From positions 1-29,411 of the forward strand of contig CAJTSH010000036.1 in the NCBI GenBank assembly GCA_910578885.1: a stretch of 29,411 nucleotides of DNA, read 5' to 3'. This stretch comes from an uncultured Lachnospiraceae bacterium (GTDB lineage: Bacteria; Bacillota; Clostridia; Lachnospirales; Lachnospiraceae). This document shows positions 1 through 7,069 of this stretch, piece after piece. Each line of letters opens with the position of its first letter. Within the stretch, counting starts at the first letter, position 1. The translations under genes and the position numbers were made by a program. The notes beneath the pieces are model-generated. The model was given only the letters and a program-made list of their open reading frames with translations. It searched no databases and had not been told where the DNA came from.

Positions 1-1
1 G

Positions 2-295
2 CACAGTAATATACTGAAAACAGTACGGGCCATAGAAGTACATATGGTCTTATCCTGCGTAGCCATGGGTATCCTGCAGAGTCTTTCCATTCTCATGTCA
101 GGGGAATTTTCACCCGGCCAGTTCCGTTACCAACGGACACCTTCCAAAGGAAGGGTATCGGAGGCTGCACTTATGGCCTACATGAGAAAATATTTTTTCC
201 TGTTTACGGAAAAACATCCGGAATTACAAATAACACAAATAATTCGGAACCAACAAGATACGTCAGGAACCTATGAGGATTCACTGGCTTCTTAA
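2..295 (+). CDS. Transposase, C-terminal fragment (cut by window edge)
   Basis: The frame is open from the window edge through an internal ATG at 44 to a TAA at 293-295, so this is the 3' end of a longer gene and not an 83-residue protein. The visible part (about 97 residues) begins HSNILKTVRAIEVH, continues with a hydrophobic stretch (VAMGILQSLSIL) and ends in a charged helix with VSEAALMAYMRKYFF and ELQITQIIRNQQ. This resembles the C-terminal tail of IS4-like DDE transposases of Clostridia. That family call is from memory of the protein style. The DDE catalytic part lies outside the window, so activity cannot be judged. It sits 122 bases upstream of a serine recombinase, which suggests a mobile-element junction. 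Confidence 0.6.
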   Translation, partial: HSNILKTVRAIEVHMVLSCVAMGILQSLSILMSGEFSPGQFRYQRTPSKGRVSEAALMAYMRKYFFLFTEKHPELQITQIIRNQQDTSGTYEDSLAS

Positions 296-370
296 TAGTG
301 CAAACTTTTTACTCTCAAGTTTTATTAAACAACATATGGAATATTGTTACCCGATTTTTTAATATTGACG

Positions 371-395
371 ACCCGTCACTATAATGGTGGCGGGT
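371..395 (+). terminator. Terminator-like hairpin before the recombinase
   Basis: The arms at 371-379 (acccgtcac) and 387-395 (gtggcgggt) pair over nine positions with one G-U wobble and a seven-base loop, followed by attttt. It lies between the transposase stop at 295 and the recombinase ribosome site at about 404. It may end transcription coming from the transposase, or shield the recombinase from outside promoters. The T tract is short, so it could also be a plain leader hairpin. Confidence 0.45.
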
Positions 396-417
396 ATTTT
401 TATGGAGGAAAGCAGAT

Positions 418-1032
418 ATGGAAGAAAAGAAAATTTACGGATATGTGAGATGCAGCAGTACAGACCAGAACGAGGACAGGCAGATAATCGCCCTACGGGA
501 AGTTTCTGTTCCTGAAAAAAATATTTTCATGGATAAGCAGTCGGGCAGGGATTTTGACCGCCCAAATTATAAAAAGCTGGTGCAGGAACTGAAAGCGGGG
601 GATCTTCTTTACGTTCTCAGCATTGACCGTCTGGGACGCAATTACGAGGAAATCCAAAACCAGTGGCGCATCCTTACCAAAGAGATTGGGATCGACATCT
701 GTGTGTTGGATATGCCCCTGCTGGATACCCAAAACGGTAAGGATCTGATGGGTGCTTTTATTGCAGACCTTGTTCTGCAGATTCTGTCCTTTGTGGCACA
801 GAGCGAGCGTGAGAACATCAAAAAAAGGCAGATGGAGGGGATTGCCGCGGCAAAAGCAAGGGGAGTGAAGTTCGGAAGACCGGAGAAGACGGCACCAGAT
901 GATTTTGGGAAGATTGTCAAGGCATGGGAGCAGAAGAAACTGTCTTTTTCGGATGTTCTGGAAAAATGTAATATGAGTGAAGCAACTTTTTACCGCAGAC
1001 TGCGAGAATATAGATTGCTTCGGAACACGTAA
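418..1032 (+). CDS. Small serine recombinase (resolvase/invertase family)
   Basis: This 204-residue protein has the length and layout of small Hin/Tn3-type serine recombinases, which cut and rejoin DNA at short palindromic sites with a two-base staggered core. The N-terminal catalytic domain shows YVRCSSTDQN with the likely nucleophile Ser13, flanked by Arg11. SIDRLGRN follows, with Arg71 and Arg74. The long E helix carries SFVAQSEREN. A C-terminal helix-turn-helix follows FGRPEK (about residue 153 on) and ends MSEATFYRRLREY. There is no N-terminal MerR-type domain, so it is not an IS607-type TnpA despite the TnpB-like gene after it. The ATG is preceded by ggagg. The 3' flank carries palindromes fitting its expected target type. 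Whether it acts as resolvase or invertase cannot be told from sequence. Confidence 0.93.
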   Translation: MEEKKIYGYVRCSSTDQNEDRQIIALREVSVPEKNIFMDKQSGRDFDRPNYKKLVQELKAGDLLYVLSIDRLGRNYEEIQNQWRILTKEIGIDICVLDMPLLDTQNGKDLMGAFIADLVLQILSFVAQSERENIKKRQMEGIAAAKARGVKFGRPEKTAPDDFGKIVKAWEQKKLSFSDVLEKCNMSEATFYRRLREYRLLRNT

Positions 1033-1061
1033 AAACAAGACTGACAAAGAAAAAGCGGCTA

Positions 1062-1081
1062 TCAAAAGGTGTACTTTTTGA
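1062..1081 (-). repeat. Inverted recombination-like site, left copy (core GT)
   Basis: The 20 bases at 1062-1081 (tcaaaaggtgtactttttga) form an imperfect palindrome. Their reverse complement matches 1239-1258 at 19 of 20 positions. The central dinucleotide is GT here and AC at the right copy, so the two sites carry the same core in opposite orientation. That is the arrangement a serine recombinase needs for inversion. The site lies 30 bases after the recombinase stop codon. A half-site identical to its right side (gtactttttg) recurs at 1130-1139. Confidence 0.6.
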
Positions 1082-1105
1082 AACTGCTAACAACGGAAAT
1101 ATTAT
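1078..1105 (+). promoter_or_regulatory. Candidate sigma-70 promoter inside the inverted-site pair
   Basis: TTGAAA at 1078-1083 is followed after 16 bases by TATTAT at 1100-1105, reading toward the TnpB-like gene. The -35 box overlaps the right arm of the left inverted site. If the 1072-1248 segment inverts, this promoter would face the recombinase gene instead. On the minus strand the right copy supplies a TTGACA (complement of 1237-1242), but only a poor -10 follows it. Confidence 0.4.
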
Positions 1106-1231
1106 ACATAAAAAAACGATAGTTTGCAAGTACTTTTTGCAGATTTCCTAGATTTTCCACCAATAATTCAGAATATTTACCCTTTTTTTCATAAATGGAG
1201 GCTTCAACAGGTTATGATTTAGCCCAATGGG

Positions 1232-1265
1232 GATATTGTCAAAAAGTACACTTTTTGACAATATC
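1232..1265 (+). repeat. 34-bp near-perfect palindrome, right copy (core AC)
   Basis: The arms at 1232-1247 and 1250-1265 are perfect 16-base inverted repeats around a two-base centre, AC at 1248-1249. This has the form of a serine-recombinase crossover site. It lies 14 bases before the GGAGG of the TnpB-like gene. There is no T run after it, so it does not read as a terminator. Alternatives are one subsite of a res site (with 1062-1081 and 1130-1139), or an operator for autoregulation of the TnpB-like gene. Confidence 0.65.
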
Positions 1266-1291
1266 TGACTCGGAGAACGGAGGAAGCGTCT

Positions 1292-2758
1292 GTGTCTGCG
1301 GAAAATATAAAAACAGAAACTGCGCAGCAGTACAGTGCTGATGATGCCCTGCCGCAGCATGGTGGGAAGATAGGTAAGTCAGTACATCAGTACAGCAAAG
1401 GAAAAATCAGCAGTGAAAACATGGATGTGCTCATGGATATAGGGCACGGGTGCATGGTGACCAGAAATTATATTTACCAAAGATACGGGGGCATCAGGAG
1501 CCTTGTAAAAGTGTATTCCGGTTATGAAGTTGATTCGGAAGTCAGGGCAGCCGGGTTTCGGGAAAAAATAGGTCTGCCCAGTGTGTATTTTTCCGCATCC
1601 GTGAATAGGGCATTAGGCGATATCAAGATTATGTGGGCGCAGGTCAGAAACGGGATAAATGAAGCCGTCAGCAAAAATGAACGGTTCTCACCAGAGGACA
1701 GACATTACATCCGATTCGTACTGAAAACGGACGTCTGCTATTGGAATATCCTGAATGGAAAAACGATGCCGCTGCCTGAAAAAATACAGCCCGGATATGA
1801 AAAAGTCATTGCAGATCTTGGCGGTGGGAAAAGCCAGCGTGTTGAGAACCTCAACAGATATCTTTGCAGACAGACGAGAAAGAGGCTGCGCAGGCAGCAC
1901 ACAGACAACAGACTGCGTTTTACTATAAAAAAGCAGGGATACAGATATGGTGAGTTGAATGGGGAACACGGCATATTTCTTGCGACAAAGATAAACCGTC
2001 AGAGATTGTTTATACCACTGACGGACGCAAATATCTATGACAGGATGCTCGAAATCAGTTTAAATCCGCAGAAAAAAAGCGTCGAAATCATCATACCGAT
2101 TTTTGTAAATACACAGGGGCATGAGGATTATATAAATGAAATCGGCATTTCACTTGGACTGTGGAACATGATTACGACAAGCACGGGAAATATATACGGC
2201 AGTAATTTTGGAAAAATACAGCAGGAAATCTCTCGGTTTATATTGGAAGAAAATTATCGGGAAAAACCGGAAAATGTATCAAATACGCAAAACTATCAGG
2301 CGCGTAAGGAAAAAATGGACGCGGCGCTTAAAAACTACGTGAACATGGAAATCAACAAGATGCTTGAGCAGGAAAAACCCAAGGTGGTTTATATGGCAAA
2401 GCTTCCACGCAATCCAGGAATGCATACTGCTGCCAGATATCGTGATGCTAATCAGTTTACAAAAGGAACAGGCGATACCTATCTGCTCAGAATGTGGAAG
2501 AAAGGCTTCGTGACGGAAAGGTTACAGTGGAAATGCCAGAAAAACGGTATCAAACTTGTAGAAGTAATCGGTAAGGGAATTGGCATGGAATGCAGTTCAT
2601 GCGGGCAGACCGGATATACAGACGGCGAACAATTTAAGTGTCCCGCCTGCGGATTCGAGGAAAATAAAAAGATAAATGGTGCAAAGAATGCTCTAAACAG
2701 AGGGCGGACTGGAAGAAAATTAAATAAAAAATGGTCAGGTGATACGCCCGGAAGATAA
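1292..2758 (+). CDS. TnpB-like protein with apparently dead RuvC nuclease site
   Basis: This 488-residue protein starts at GTG 1292, eight bases after GGAGG. It is a TnpB/OrfB-type RuvC protein of the class whose active members read IGxDxG...TSxG, xEDL and C-x2-C...C-x2-C...DxNA. Here the framework is kept but each catalytic position differs. GISLG (residues 285-289) has Ser287 in place of the first Asp. VVYMAKL has Ala369 in place of Glu, with Lys in place of the next Asp. NKKINGAKNAL has Lys460 in place of the last Asp. The zinc-finger cysteines 434, 437, 450 and 453 are intact. The open frame and the kept finger argue against simple decay. By analogy with nuclease-dead TnpB repressors it may bind DNA using a guide RNA without cutting. 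It follows a serine recombinase and a palindromic switch-like region. The family alignment is from memory. Confidence 0.8.
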   Translation: MSAENIKTETAQQYSADDALPQHGGKIGKSVHQYSKGKISSENMDVLMDIGHGCMVTRNYIYQRYGGIRSLVKVYSGYEVDSEVRAAGFREKIGLPSVYFSASVNRALGDIKIMWAQVRNGINEAVSKNERFSPEDRHYIRFVLKTDVCYWNILNGKTMPLPEKIQPGYEKVIADLGGGKSQRVENLNRYLCRQTRKRLRRQHTDNRLRFTIKKQGYRYGELNGEHGIFLATKINRQRLFIPLTDANIYDRMLEISLNPQKKSVEIIIPIFVNTQGHEDYINEIGISLGLWNMITTSTGNIYGSNFGKIQQEISRFILEENYREKPENVSNTQNYQARKEKMDAALKNYVNMEINKMLEQEKPKVVYMAKLPRNPGMHTAARYRDANQFTKGTGDTYLLRMWKKGFVTERLQWKCQKNGIKLVEVIGKGIGMECSSCGQTGYTDGEQFKCPACGFEENKKINGAKNALNRGRTGRKLNKKWSGDTPGR

Positions 2759-3145
2759 ACCGGCTGGGAAGCATGGTTTTACCCTGCTTTGTAAAGTGGG
2801 GACTGTGGCGGGCGGTATCTTGATATAAAAGACAAAACGGCGTTGGGGATATGCAAAAACAGGTACGCCGGTGTCATGTGAACTCCTATCCGTGGCTGCA
2901 TGGAAAATCCACGCAAGCGTTGATTGAGAATGGCATGGCACGAAGTCGTTCCAAATGGAATGGCATCGTCGGAATGGACGACTGTGATTCCCTATGTATC
3001 CATTAAGGAAAAGGCTTATGTGCGCTTTTTCCGTGTGCTGCAGTGCGCATGGCGGCTGAATGCTGTGCGCGGATGCTGTGGCAGGTGGTTATAAAATTCA
3101 GAAAGACTGTTTTACAGGTATGGCGCTGTAGATGCAGCGGATATT
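2759..3145 (+). ncRNA. Gene-free, hairpin-rich region; candidate guide (omega) RNA
   Basis: No convincing coding frame fills these 387 bases after the TnpB-like gene. Several short hairpins are visible, for example ttcc-aaat-ggaa near 2950, gtc-ggaatg-gac near 2969, and a longer one pairing ggaaaaggc near 3007 with gctttttcc near 3021. In TnpB elements the guide RNA overlaps the 3' end of tnpB and runs into the downstream flank, so this is where one would be expected. Nothing in the sequence alone fixes the scaffold or guide boundary. Confidence 0.25.
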
Positions 3146-3151
3146 TATAAT
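3146..3151 (+). promoter_or_regulatory. Candidate -10 box for the polysaccharide locus
   Basis: A perfect TATAAT stands 70 bases before the ATG at 3221, in the last gap before the long gene run. No good -35 is seen 16-18 bases upstream, so the call rests on the -10 alone. A start a few bases after it would put the 3157-3191 inverted repeat at the 5' end of the transcript. Confidence 0.3.
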
Positions 3152-3156
3152 TCATG

Positions 3157-3191
3157 ACAATAGAAGACTTGTGAAACGTGGATTCTATTGT
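3157..3191 (+). repeat. Inverted repeat in the leader of the polysaccharide locus
   Basis: acaatagaa at 3157-3165 pairs perfectly with ttctattgt at 3183-3191 across a 17-base loop. It lies 20 bases before the AAGGAGGGG ribosome site of the first locus gene. It could be a leader hairpin or an operator. No T run follows, so it is not a simple terminator. Confidence 0.45.
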
Positions 3192-3220
3192 TTCAGCTAA
3201 AGAAATGGCAAGGAGGGGTT

Positions 3221-4585
3221 ATGAGAAAAACGCAGAAGCGGCAGATAGAAGAAACAATCAAGCAGATAGAAGAAGCTCATGATGAGATAAAACGGTGCAT
3301 AGAAGCGGGGATTGTCGTACAGGCGGGGGAACTTCTGGCAGATTGTCAGAACGCAGCAGTTGCCATAGGCACCCTGATTGAGGATATAGAAGGAGAAGGG
3401 CATCCTACAGTAACAGTTTTAGAAGAATACTGTGAACTGGTTTATCAGATTCATGAAGATTTATTGACAGACAGCAGTGCTAACACAGTTAATGTTAATA
3501 AAATACATAAATCCCTGCGGCAGAAACTGATTAAGTCATCAAATAGCATAAAAAACGATATAAAAATTCGGACGGAGGCAGTATTCCTGCCGTATAAGGC
3601 AAGTATGTGGGATTCTTTGGAAAGCGTCTGGAAGGCGGCGGATGCCGATCCGGACTGTGACGCGTATGTAATTCCTATCTCTTATTTTGATAAAAATCCG
3701 GACGGGAGCTTTAAAGAGCAGCATTACGAGGGCGACCAATATCCGGAGTATGTTCCTATTACCAAGTATGATGAGTTTGACTTTGAGGCGCATCACCCGG
3801 ATGCGGTCTATATACACAACGGCTACGATGACTGCAACTTCGTAACCAGTGTACATCCCTTCTTTTATTCCAAAAATCTGAAAAAATTTACAGACTGTCT
3901 TGTCTATATACCGTATTTCGTGCTTGGAGAGCCAAATCCGGAAAACGATGCAGAGGTTGAAGGCATCAGCCATTTCTGCACAATACCGGGCGTATTCAAT
4001 GCAGACAAAGTAATCGTGCAGTCTAAGGCAATGAAAAAAGTATATGTCAAAGTACTTATGAGGGCTGCAAATGATCATAGTGATGCAGCCCAAAAGTATT
4101 GGGATAACAAAATAAAAGGCACAGGCTCTCCGAAGTTTGACAAGGTAATGAACACAAAGAAAGAAGAACTCGAGATTCCCAAAGAATGGCTGTGCATTAT
4201 CAATAAACCAGATGGCACGCCCAAAAAGATTATATTTTATAACAATAGCATCAGTGCACTGCTCCAGAATAACGAAAAGATGATAGCAAAGATGGGGTTC
4301 GTTTTTCAAATATTTAAGGAGAATAAAGATGAAATTGCCCTGCTTTGGAGACCGCATCCGCTGATAGAAAGCACCCTAACAAGCATGCGCACGCAACTAT
4401 GGGAAGCATATAAGGCAATCCGTGATCAGTATCTTGCGGAAGGCTGGGGGATTTATGACGACACGGCGGACATCGACAGGGCAGTGGTGTTAAGCGATGC
4501 GTATTATGGGGATCCGAGCAGCGTGGTGCATATGTATGAGTTGACTGGCAAACCAATTATGATACAGAATGTGGAGACTATATAA
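3221..4585 (+). CDS. CDP-glycerol glycerophosphotransferase-like protein
   Basis: The start is ATG 3221, directly after AAGGAGGGG, and not the in-frame TTG at 3188. The protein has about 454 residues. It opens with a charged helical, coiled-coil-like segment (QIEETIKQIEEAHDEIKR) of roughly 100 residues. Then comes a GT-B-like part: AVFLPYKASMWDSL, a central YIPYFVLGEP, then LLWRPHPLIEST and DAYYGDPSSVVHMY near the end. The RPHP and D-x-SSV signatures resemble the nucleotide-binding half of TagB/TagF-type polymerases, which transfer glycerol- or ribitol-phosphate from CDP donors. That fits the CDP-pentitol cassette at the far end of this locus. It is shorter than full TagF and has no membrane segment. 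The transferred group is not known. Codon use is more GC-rich than in the next genes. Confidence 0.6.
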   Translation: MRKTQKRQIEETIKQIEEAHDEIKRCIEAGIVVQAGELLADCQNAAVAIGTLIEDIEGEGHPTVTVLEEYCELVYQIHEDLLTDSSANTVNVNKIHKSLRQKLIKSSNSIKNDIKIRTEAVFLPYKASMWDSLESVWKAADADPDCDAYVIPISYFDKNPDGSFKEQHYEGDQYPEYVPITKYDEFDFEAHHPDAVYIHNGYDDCNFVTSVHPFFYSKNLKKFTDCLVYIPYFVLGEPNPENDAEVEGISHFCTIPGVFNADKVIVQSKAMKKVYVKVLMRAANDHSDAAQKYWDNKIKGTGSPKFDKVMNTKKEELEIPKEWLCIINKPDGTPKKIIFYNNSISALLQNNEKMIAKMGFVFQIFKENKDEIALLWRPHPLIESTLTSMRTQLWEAYKAIRDQYLAEGWGIYDDTADIDRAVVLSDAYYGDPSSVVHMYELTGKPIMIQNVETI

Positions 4586-4635
4586 TAAAAGAGTTTATAA
4601 AATGGCAGAAAAAAGGATTATTAGGAGGTAGCAAT

Positions 4636-5661
4636 ATGAGAATTTACAGATTTCCGTTTAATAAGATTAAAAAAGAAAAAGCAAATATTATTTTGTATGG
4701 TATGGGAAATGTTGGAAAACAATATTTGGCACAGTGTATGACAGCAGATAATATTAAAGTACTTTTTGCTATAGACGGTCATAGTGAGCTTTCTTTTGTA
4801 AAAATGCACGACATACAAGTGTATAATCCGGAAATAATTCGTGCATTAGAAGATGATCAGTTTGATTATATAGTAATTGCGATGGATCATGATCAAAATG
4901 CAAAAGACATTAAAGACTTTGCAGTCAATTTAGGAGTTCCAGAAGAAAAAATTATTTATCACATTGATTATTATGACAGCCGAAAATATTTGCGCTCACC
5001 TGAGCTTTATCCGTGGCATAATCCTTCTTTCAGTTGGTTTGGCGAGGATTTGATTGTAGCAGGTTTGTTCCAATGTTTGGGTATAGAAAATCCATCATAT
5101 CTTGATGTAGGATGCAATCATCCATATGAAGGAAACAATACGGCATTATTATATTTAAAAGGATCTTGTGGAGTGAATATAGATGCAAATTTTAATTGTA
5201 TACAATTGATGAATGCAGAACGGCCAGACGATACAAATATATGCGTTGGAGTATGCGGGGGGGGGGGACCGTATGAAAAGGAGTTTTATATGCTGGGAGA
5301 TTATGATGCATTAAATTCATTTTCGGAAGAGTACATTAAAGATCATGAAAGAAGACACAATGTTGGACACGAAGGTGCAAAAAAAATTAAAGTGCGGTGT
5401 CTTTCATTAGGGGAAATAATTGAGACATATTGTGGGGGAAAATTTCCGGATTATTTTGATTTGGATGTTGAAGGGTTGGACGATGAGGTAATGGCTAGTT
5501 ACGATTTTACGGAAAATGGTCCTAAGATAATATGTGTGGAATCACATAGTGAAACGGTGTGTAAACAGATGTTGTCACAAGGGTATATACGATATTTCTC
5601 AACAGTTCACAATGTAATATATGTTAAGAAAAAACTGATTAATGCGGTATTACGGATGTGA
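4636..5661 (+). CDS. FkbM-family methyltransferase with N-terminal Rossmann-like domain
   Basis: The protein has 341 residues with a strong GGAGG before ATG 4636. Residues about 12-110 form a Rossmann-like sensor domain (IILYGMGNVGKQYL) that recurs in other proteins of the locus. The C-terminal half is an FkbM-type SAM-dependent O-methyltransferase: YLDVGCNHP (Asp157 region), VNIDAN and FDLDVEG are the usual family marks. It probably methylates a sugar of the surface polymer. A run of eleven G bases at 5257-5267 encodes Gly208-Gly211 between VC and PYEKEFY, and the frame is intact at this length. The gene is AT-rich, so the G tract stands out. It is the second gene of the locus, 50 bases after the first. 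Confidence 0.85.
   Translation: MRIYRFPFNKIKKEKANIILYGMGNVGKQYLAQCMTADNIKVLFAIDGHSELSFVKMHDIQVYNPEIIRALEDDQFDYIVIAMDHDQNAKDIKDFAVNLGVPEEKIIYHIDYYDSRKYLRSPELYPWHNPSFSWFGEDLIVAGLFQCLGIENPSYLDVGCNHPYEGNNTALLYLKGSCGVNIDANFNCIQLMNAERPDDTNICVGVCGGGGPYEKEFYMLGDYDALNSFSEEYIKDHERRHNVGHEGAKKIKVRCLSLGEIIETYCGGKFPDYFDLDVEGLDDEVMASYDFTENGPKIICVESHSETVCKQMLSQGYIRYFSTVHNVIYVKKKLINAVLRM
5257..5267 (+). repeat. G11 homopolymer inside the FkbM gene
   Basis: Eleven consecutive G bases follow tgc and precede acc, in an AT-rich gene. Gain or loss of one base would frameshift the protein at about residue 211 of 341, after the SAM-binding motifs but before the DVEG motif. Such tracts in surface-glycan genes are classic slipped-strand phase-variation sites in other bacteria. 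The length could also contain a sequencing error. Confidence 0.85.
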
Positions 5662-5683
5662 AATTTTTAATGGGGGTATACAA

Positions 5684-6460
5684 ATGAAGGTAGTGATCCT
5701 GGCAGGGGGATTTGGAACGAGAATTAGTGAAGAAAGCTTTTTGAGACCGAAGCCAATGATTGAAATAGGAGGCGCACCTATTTTATGGCACATTATGAAA
5801 ATTTTTTCTTCTTATGGGTTTGACGATTTTGTGATTTGTGCGGGATACAAGCAACAGGTAATTAAGGAGTATTTTGCAAATTATTACTTATATAAGAGCG
5901 ATGTTACTTTTGATTTTTCAGATAGCGGTAAGATGATAGTACATAATAATGAATCAGAACGTTGGAGAGTTACGATTGTTGATACAGGATATGATACGAT
6001 GACAGGCGGCCGTGTTAAAAGAATAGCACAGTATGTAGAAAATAACACCTTTTTTCTGACATATGGTGATGGTGTTGCTGATGTCGATATCAATAAACTG
6101 TTAAAATATCACAAATCACATAAAAAGATACTTACTGTGACAGCAGTTAACCCAGGTCAGCGTTTTGGGGTATTGGGACTGGACAAGGAAGGGAATATCA
6201 ATCGTTTCCATGAAAAGAGAAGTAAAGATGCGGAATTGATTAATGGAGGATATATGGTTGCAGAGCCCCAAATATTTGATTATATAGAAGGGGATTCTAC
6301 ATTTTTGGAAAAAGAGCCATTAGAACGATTAGTTAAAGATGGACAAGTGGCAGGGTTTCAGCATGATGGATTTTGGCAGTGTATGGATACACAGCGCGAT
6401 AAGGAAAAACTGGAATTGCTTTGGTTGGATAATAAAGCTCCATGGAAGGTTTGGAAGTAA
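5684..6460 (+). CDS. rfbF: Glucose-1-phosphate cytidylyltransferase
   Basis: The enzyme makes CDP-glucose from CTP and glucose-1-phosphate, the entry step to CDP-linked 3,6-dideoxyhexoses. From ATG 5684 (the in-frame ATG at 5642 lies within the previous gene) it has 258 residues, matching RfbF. The start shows VILAGGFGTRISE, then RPKPMIEIGG and ILWHIMK. Further on are TYGDGVADVD, VNPGQRFG, INGGYMV and FWQCMDTQRD, all in the order expected for the family. Its pathway partners rfbH and a frameshifted rfbG lie 11-15 kb downstream in the same locus, so the pathway genes are split by unrelated modules. Confidence 0.95.
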   Translation: MKVVILAGGFGTRISEESFLRPKPMIEIGGAPILWHIMKIFSSYGFDDFVICAGYKQQVIKEYFANYYLYKSDVTFDFSDSGKMIVHNNESERWRVTIVDTGYDTMTGGRVKRIAQYVENNTFFLTYGDGVADVDINKLLKYHKSHKKILTVTAVNPGQRFGVLGLDKEGNINRFHEKRSKDAELINGGYMVAEPQIFDYIEGDSTFLEKEPLERLVKDGQVAGFQHDGFWQCMDTQRDKEKLELLWLDNKAPWKVWK

Positions 6461-6465
6461 AAAGA

Positions 6466-6987
6466 ATGGGAAAATGTGATGATATTATGCAGCAGTTTAT
6501 GGAGATAGATGGCAGAGAAGGGCTAGCAGAAGAAATTTTTATCGCAGTATCGACAATTATTCCAATAGTAAATGTAGACTTGATGATTTTGGATCGTCAA
6601 AATCGCATTCTTCTTTCATGGAGAGATGATGAGTATTTTGGAAAAGGCTGGCATCTTCCAGGAGGCTGTATCCGATATAAGGAAACAATGGCAGAACGGA
6701 TTCAGAAGACAGCGCTTAATGAAATTGGTACAACGGTTATTGCAGATTTGGAACCAATAGCAGTAAGGGATGTGATTATGGGAAGGGATGATGAGCGAGT
6801 CAGAAAGCGCGCACATCATCTGGCAATACTGCATCGCTGCTATTTGCCCGACGATTTTGTTTTAAAAAGTAAAGATGGACAAAATGAAACAAGTGAACTG
6901 AAATGGTTTAGTGCTATACCAAATGATATTCTTCCAGTTCATTTTGTTTATGATGATGTTTTTCGTCAGTATGGGTTAATAAAATAA
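6466..6987 (+). CDS. Nudix hydrolase, GDP-mannose mannosyl hydrolase-like
   Basis: ATG 6466 has GGAAG eight bases upstream. The earlier in-frame ATG at 6442 overlaps rfbF and has no ribosome site, so I chose 6466 (about 173 residues). The core reads LMILDRQNRILLSW, then GKGWHLPGG and an altered Nudix box, GGCIRYKET...LNEIGT. The usual REUxEE is replaced by KTALNE. Such a departure is known in GDP-mannose mannosyl hydrolases (Gmm/NudD), often encoded in polysaccharide clusters. The protein probably cleaves a nucleotide sugar and so adjusts donor levels. No other GDP-sugar gene is seen here, so a CDP- or other NDP-sugar substrate is possible. Confidence 0.8.
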   Translation: MGKCDDIMQQFMEIDGREGLAEEIFIAVSTIIPIVNVDLMILDRQNRILLSWRDDEYFGKGWHLPGGCIRYKETMAERIQKTALNEIGTTVIADLEPIAVRDVIMGRDDERVRKRAHHLAILHRCYLPDDFVLKSKDGQNETSELKWFSAIPNDILPVHFVYDDVFRQYGLIK

Positions 6988-7069
6988 GGAGCAATAGTGA
7001 AAATAAAGCAGATTTAGGGTGTACTTATATAAGGATTTATAAAATACTGCTTTTACAAGTATAAAAAAT

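Noticed and set aside
493..1065. 190-codon minus-strand open frame
   Set aside because: Antisense shadow of the serine recombinase gene, whose motifs are clear.
1232..1265. Palindrome read as a rho-independent terminator
   Set aside because: There is no T run after it, the stem is AT-rich with a two-base loop, and its match to an inverted copy 177 bases away is better explained by a recombination or operator site.
3539..4357. 272-codon minus-strand open frame
   Set aside because: It lies fully opposite the well-supported phosphotransferase-like gene, and its product is a cysteine/isoleucine-rich string without domain character or ribosome site.
4758..4767. Another copy of gtactttttg, as in the recombination-like sites
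   Set aside because: It lies inside the FkbM coding region without a matching second arm; a 10-base match in AT-rich DNA is plausible by chance.
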